64,000 nt of DNA, from positions 295,816,204-295,880,203 of the forward strand of contig CM071567.1 of the NCBI GenBank assembly GCA_036426205.1, written 5' to 3'. The stretch comes from Ascaphus truei (lineage: Eukaryota; Chordata; Amphibia; Anura; Ascaphidae). The position numbers and the translations under genes are program-made. The notes beneath the pieces are model-generated. The model did not search any database, was not told the origin of the DNA, and saw only the letters and a program-made list of their open reading frames with translations. Of this stretch, positions 59,735-64,000 are shown one piece after another. Position 1 is the stretch's first letter, and each line of letters opens with the position of its first letter.

Positions 59735-60885
59735 AATGTCACTTTAACTCCGTTTGCCCCATGCACCAAAAATGTTTTGTGGCAGAAGAATTTAATAAAG
59801 GCTGCAGAATGTATTATTGTGTGTTGATGGTTAGAATTGCTGTGAACTTTAAATGTTTCAACATTGTACAATATTTGTAAATAAATGTTTTTGTACTGAC
59901 TCCACCAATAAAAGAACATGTTGAATTGCCTCACATTGTTTCCATTTGCTCCTTTGCCAGTGTAACAAATGTACAGGCTTGCTGCACTGTTTTTTTACTG
60001 CCTGGTCGCGCAATTGGCGTAGGAACTACGGCAATTGGCGTGGGAACTAGGTCAATTGGCGTGGGAACTTCTGTTCTAGGGCGCCTAGAAATAAAATTAA
60101 TTTTGCCCCTAGATGTTAGGAACCCCCTCACTTGACCCCAACAGGGTCCGAGCAGTAATGGCGGCGAGAAAGGATCACGCCGGCGAGGAGGGTCCTACCA
60201 TTAAGCATAATGGCGGAGAAAGCTTTGAACCGGCTAAGTCAGAATGAGCAGAAACCTGGAACCCACAACTCCGGTTCTGTTCGACCTAGAGGGCTCAGAT
60301 TCGGTGACCATGTAGTCCTAGTTGCGGCAGGATTGCATGGCAAATTGCGACCCTCTCGTGGCAACAGAACGAAGTTAGTGCGATGTTAAATTTCAGGTTT
60401 CTGCCATTGACTTGCATGGCAGAAAAAAAGCCACTTTGGTAATGTGCTTTTAAACTGTCTTTTTGTACCTCCGGTTTCGGTGGTCTTGGAAGGCTGATAT
60501 TTTGCCACTATGGCAAGGGTCCTCCCGCATGATGACCAGGTAAATTTCAACCCGCTTAGACCCACAGAACGGGTTATTTTACATTATATTCGCGCAATTG
60601 GCGTGGGAACTACTTAGGGTCGCGGTCAAGTTCACGGGCAATTGGCGTGGGAACTTCTGTTCTAGGCACCTAGGAATAAAATTATTTTTGCCCCCAGATG
60701 TTAGGCACTGTATACCACTGTACAGTACACTGTAGTTGACAAATAATGAAACGATACTGAACATGTAGAATAAATGCATAGTTTTATTTATTCGGGTTTA
60801 TTACACAGTATACTGTACGGCCGGAAAACATCAGCATACAGTACAATATTATCCATCGAAATCCCCCCATTAGCCGTATTCTTTT
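59735..60885. repeat. Shared 3' region between BEN and forkhead genes
   Basis: Inverted match to 39,447-40,505. It carries AATAAA signals on the plus strand (about 59,792, 59,880, 59,908) that could serve BEN. It also holds two direct copies (60,033-60,122 and 60,620-60,712) of a block with CAATTGGCGTGGGAACTTCT and GCCCC(C/T)AGATGTTAGG. Three 21-bp tandem CAATTGGCGTRGGAACT units lie at 60,012-60,074. The ~500 bp between the two copies contains GTCCTACCATT and GTTTCTGCCATTGACTTGCA and is conserved at both loci. Confidence 0.7.
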
Positions 60886-60992
60886 CTGAGAAAAAACAAA
60901 AAGAAAAGTTTTAATGTACAGTAATGGTCAGCCCCCTAAAGAAGTACCCAGCCAGCCCCACCAAAATAATACGGCAACAAGACAGTACTCAC
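60886..60992 (-). other. Putative terminal intron of the forkhead gene
   Basis: Begins GTGAGTACTGTC and ends TTTTTTCTCAG on the minus strand, 107 nt. Conserved at the deleted copy (39,341-39,446). Splicing would change the ending only from ...IQW to ...IQ, so it acts after the coding region. Confidence 0.5.
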
Positions 60993-61618
60993 CATTGAAT
61001 TTCCCATTCAGCTTGCGCCAGCGCCGGTCCACTGTCAGTCCAGCTTTCTTCATCATCCACGTCGATAGTTGGCAGCGGGACTAGTCCACCTGTAGTCAGC
61101 AGGTGAGGCTGGAAATCGCTTAGGTACATGCAAGCATCATCAAAACTGCATGCCAAATCCAGCTCAGCCTCGGGCTCAGGGTTGTCACTGACAGTGGGAC
61201 CGTCATTGGAAGCCGGTGCTGGTGCTGGTGCTGGTGCATTGCTTGGCAGCGACTGTCGCTTCTTAGTTGGTTTTAACACGACACTTTGCCTTTTGCCGCC
61301 TCCATGATCATAGATACGGGAAAAATCCGGTGACACATACCAATACCCTCCAACGAATTGGGGCTCAATACGGGGAAAACAGGTGTCACTACATAATCTT
61401 TTCCTTACTGCACGCTTCCACGTATGAGGAGTTGGCGAAAATTTGTAAATGTCATAGTTTTCGATAAAATACTGATAAATTTGAGCAACTGTTGCCATCT
61501 TATCCTCTGTTGCATTAATCGCGGCCCATATCAAATACGCGTAACTTCTGTCAGGTTTTTGGAAAGCAGGCTGCACTTGAACACTCATGGTGGGTCTCTG
61601 CAGAATAGTGTAACACAA
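60989..61618 (-). CDS. Forkhead (winged-helix) domain protein
   Basis: An intact 209-codon ORF. Residues 21-99 align with a forkhead domain: KPDRSYAYLIWAAI (helix 1), ATVAQIYQYFIENY (helix 2), HTWKRAVRKRLCSDTCFPRI (helix 3 and following), GGYWYVSPDF (wing 1). The canonical recognition helix WQNSIRHNLS reads WKRAVRKRLC, so the usual Asn and His base contacts are Arg and Lys. After the domain come a basic KPTKKRQS, an (AP)n linker and an acidic tail (DVDDEESWTD) resembling an activation region. An inner ATG (codon 11, MSVQVQ) is a likely start. GTGAGT at the end of the ORF may be a splice donor (acceptor CTCAG at 60,886), but reading stops within a codon either way. Head to head with HARBI1, it stands where Harbinger elements carry a Myb-like partner. 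Confidence 0.72.
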   Translation of the reverse strand: MCYTILQRPTMSVQVQPAFQKPDRSYAYLIWAAINATEDKMATVAQIYQYFIENYDIYKFSPTPHTWKRAVRKRLCSDTCFPRIEPQFVGGYWYVSPDFSRIYDHGGGKRQSVVLKPTKKRQSLPSNAPAPAPAPASNDGPTVSDNPEPEAELDLACSFDDACMYLSDFQPHLLTTGGLVPLPTIDVDDEESWTDSGPALAQAEWEIQW

Positions 61619-62024
61619 ACTGAAACTGGTCTTTGTCTTTCTTTAATATGAAAAGCCTAAATTGATACATTTTTGCAACCTCTTCCTTCAGTCTCAAGGC
61701 CAAGGCCAAGATACAATAGCACACTGTGGTACGGTATCTTTTTTAAACAAAACACCTGCAAGCCGACACATTACTGATTCGGCGCATTACAATTCATGAA
61801 TTTCTGCCATCTGGCGGAAACGCGAAGCATTGCAGCCTATTAAAATTTGAACCATTATCAATAAACACATCAATCGCGCGTCAGCCGGGCATGACCCTGG
61901 CTGGGAGCCCGGCATGCTCCGGGTGAACAGCGTGGCATTCCAGGAACATGCCAGGTACAAGCCGGTGATTACTTCGAATAAAAGCTGCCGCTGCTGTATT
62001 TAAAGGAGGCCAATTACCTGCGCA
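61619..62024. promoter_or_regulatory. Bidirectional spacer, forkhead / HARBI1
   Basis: The 406-bp gap between two divergent ORFs. TGTATTTAAAGG (61,995-62,006) would serve as a TATA box for HARBI1. The part at 61,740-61,995 is conserved, inverted, at 38,512-38,760 and includes TGAATTTCTGCCATCTGGC and GTACCTGGCA-like palindromic phrases (GGAACATGCCAGGTAC). Conservation in a copy without ORFs fits cis-acting DNA. Confidence 0.5.
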
Positions 62025-63379
62025 TTGACAGCTAAAGACCTGAAAATGATGCGAATGTTTATGAGACGGAGAAAGATTCTATTGGAGGAGAGGCTTGCTG
62101 ATGGAGAGGATGTCACAGGCCAAGGAAGGGACAGAGACAGGGACAGGGACAGGGACAGGGACGCAGAGAGGAGAAGGAGAGGTCGAGGGAGAGGGAGAAG
62201 GAAAGGAGATGAGAGGAGAAGAGAGAGGAGAGAAGTTGTGCCTCGTCCTCGTTTGTACAGGGAGAGAACCATGTTAGATGGGATGAGTGAGGAGGAGATT
62301 ATAAGTCGCTATCGTTTGAGTTCATCAGCAATCTTAGCTCTTTATGAAGAGATACAGGGAGATTTAGATTTTGTAACAGCCAGAGGCCGTGCAGTCCCTG
62401 GGCTTGTTAAAATGCTGTGCTCATTACATTATCTTGCTTCCGCGTCATTCCAGACAACTATGGGCATAGTGGGCGGGGTCTCGCAATCTACATTCTCGCG
62501 GGCCTTTACCCAGTTTCTCTGTGCACTGAAAGACGCGCTAGGAATTATATTCATTTTCCTACAGAGCACACAGAGTGGCTGGAAGTGAGGAATGGCTTTT
62601 ATACCATAGCCGGGATACCATGTGTGATGGGTGCAATATGGGTGCAATAGATTGCACCCATGTTGCTTTGATCCCGCCTAGTCAGAGTGAGCATGCTTAC
62701 CGCAACCATAAGCGCTACCATTCCCTGGATGTACAGGTGGTATGCGATGCCACAATGAAGATTATGCATGTGGTAGCCAAATTCCCTGGTTCCAGTCACG
62801 ATTCCTCTATCATGAGAAACTCATCAGTCTTCCATGCTTTCGAAGAAGGCTATTTTGGACCTGGTTGGCTGGTGGGTGAGTACATATTATGATGTGTTAA
62901 CAAACAACTCTAGTTTTTCTATGAACTGTTGAATGTAATAATGTTAACACAAATTGTATCATATTTGTGCACGATGGATTATAGGTGACTCAGGATATGG
63001 AATTAGGCCGTGGCTGTTGACCCCGGTGGCAAACCCTCAATGTGAAGCAGAGGAGAGGTATAACGTGGCACATATATCTACACGATCCGTCATAGAGAGA
63101 ACATTTGGGCTTCTCAAGACACGATTTAGGTGTTTAGATATAACTGGTGGGGCACTTCAATATAAGCCTGCTAAAGTGTCAGATATTATAATTGCATGTT
63201 GCATTTTGCACAATCTGGCACTCTGCCATAATTTAGAAACCGACATATGTCAGGCCTTGGAGGAGGAGCATCCCGTACATTTACCAGCTGACACTGAGCA
63301 AACAGCCAGTGGTGTGGAGACACGTCGGAATGTCATAAACACCTATTTTTCATGTAAGCAAATACATATATGTTCATAG
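62025..63379 (+). pseudogene. HARBI1-type Harbinger transposase
   Basis: A PIF/Harbinger DDE nuclease gene in two exons (62,025-62,875; 62,985-63,379) with intron GTGAGT...TTATAG. The N-terminus has a hexanucleotide-encoded Asp-Arg run (62,130-62,165) and Arg-rich stretch. Then come the HARBI1 helical region (MSEEEIISRYRLSSSAILAL, MLCSLHYLASASFQ, VSQSTFSRAFTQF) and the nuclease: GAIDCTHV (first Asp, 62,650), GDSGY (second Asp, 62,987, split codon before it) and VIERTFGLLKTRFRCL (Glu, 63,095). All three catalytic residues are present. Two frame breaks make it inactive: one near 62,538 and one from an exact 11-bp tandem duplication (62,627-62,648) directly before the first Asp. Length and order fit the family. 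Confidence 0.85.
62876..62984 (+). other. HARBI1 intron (109 bp)
   Basis: GTGAGTACAT...GGATTATAG. Joining the exons recreates an uninterrupted GWLVGDSGYG across a split Gly codon, strong support for real splicing. Confidence 0.8.
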
Positions 63380-64000
63380 TACTACATAGATGTATTAATT
63401 CATTGTAATGATAAATACATGTGTCCAAATACCATTCACTTAGGAAACAGATGAATATGGTTCTCACACCTTTCTCTTCTCTGCTGTGTGGACAATTGCA
63501 TGTGGCACCGGTATGTCATTCATCAACAGGTTGTATTATACTTCTTACCACTAAAAGGTGTTGTGTGTACATGAGGAAATAATGTGTACTAAATCTATAT
63601 TTTCTGTACATGCTATTTTTGGTTATGCATACACAATAAACCTACTATTTCGATAGCCAATAGCTAGTGCAGTATGGTTACATACAATTTTTCTTTTGGA
63701 GTGTGACATGTGTGTCACAATGATGTGTAGACTATTGTGTATTTAAGATCATATTTGACGTATTATAGATAATGTTTCATATCATATACAAAATTGTCAC
63801 TTCTGTGTGTTGCTTACCTTAATGAACATGTCATGACAATGATTTATATTCATTCATGTTTTCTTTTTCAAGGTATATCACTCCAAGGACTGCTCATGGT
63901 ATGTATTTGAATTCATATCTGTCATAAGATGTGCTAACCTCGATACAGGTATAGTTACAGGAAGTATAAACATAACGTAATGAAAAAGATGTGACAATTG
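63380..64000. other. Downstream non-coding sequence
   Basis: AT-rich with AATAAA at about 63,636. No terminal inverted repeat of the Harbinger element is seen before the window ends, so the element probably continues beyond it. Confidence 0.45.

Overview
The window looks like repeat-rich nuclear DNA from a large vertebrate genome, most likely an amphibian. The evidence is the mix of old mobile elements: L1-type and RTE-type LINEs, Penelope-like elements, hAT and PIF/Harbinger elements, an intron-containing Tc1/mariner-like gene and an LTR element. There is also a lamin-like pseudogene, long (CA)n and (AT)n arrays, and spliced-looking transposon genes. I found no confident host protein-coding gene. 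Species assignment is inference.

Layout. 0-5 kb: the 3' end of an L1-like LINE with a small hAT element nested in its 3' UTR, then diverged direct repeats. 5-10 kb: a GC-rich patch and a decayed, minus-strand lamin-like coiled-coil pseudogene, bracketed by a 77-bp direct repeat. 12-14 kb: an RTE-type LINE cut in two by a 1.48-kb Harbinger-like non-autonomous element. 14.8-17 kb: two Penelope-like fragments in opposite orientation. 18-28 kb: simple repeats, a minisatellite, a 280-bp palindrome, a hAT MITE with a perfect 8-bp target duplication, and a CpG-rich block with NRF-1-like sites. 28.9-33.9 kb: an LTR element with two ~815-bp LTRs, primer-binding site, polypurine tract and 4-bp target duplication, but no recognisable gag or pol. 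34-41 kb: further repeats, including a deleted relative of the transposon region at 59.7-62 kb. 41.86-55.16 kb: a second copy of 27.74-41.02 kb that differs mostly by scattered single-base indels. This looks like unpolished long-read sequence, and its left junction looks chimeric, so it may be an assembly artefact.

56-63.4 kb is the most interesting part. Two head-to-head gene pairs lie side by side. The first is a five-exon Tc1/mariner-like transposase gene (minus) facing a BEN-domain protein gene (plus). The second is an intact forkhead-domain ORF (minus) facing a HARBI1-type Harbinger transposase (plus). Harbinger elements normally carry a Myb/SANT-type DNA-binding partner; here a forkhead-domain protein occupies that place. 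The BEN 3' UTR and the forkhead 3' region are collinear, in inverted orientation, with the deleted copy at 38.5-40.5 kb. This suggests one mobile unit carries both, but the element ends are not in the window and nesting remains possible.

Both transposase genes carry breaks. In HARBI1 one break is an exact 11-bp tandem duplication just before the first catalytic Asp. The forkhead and BEN C-terminal ORFs are open.
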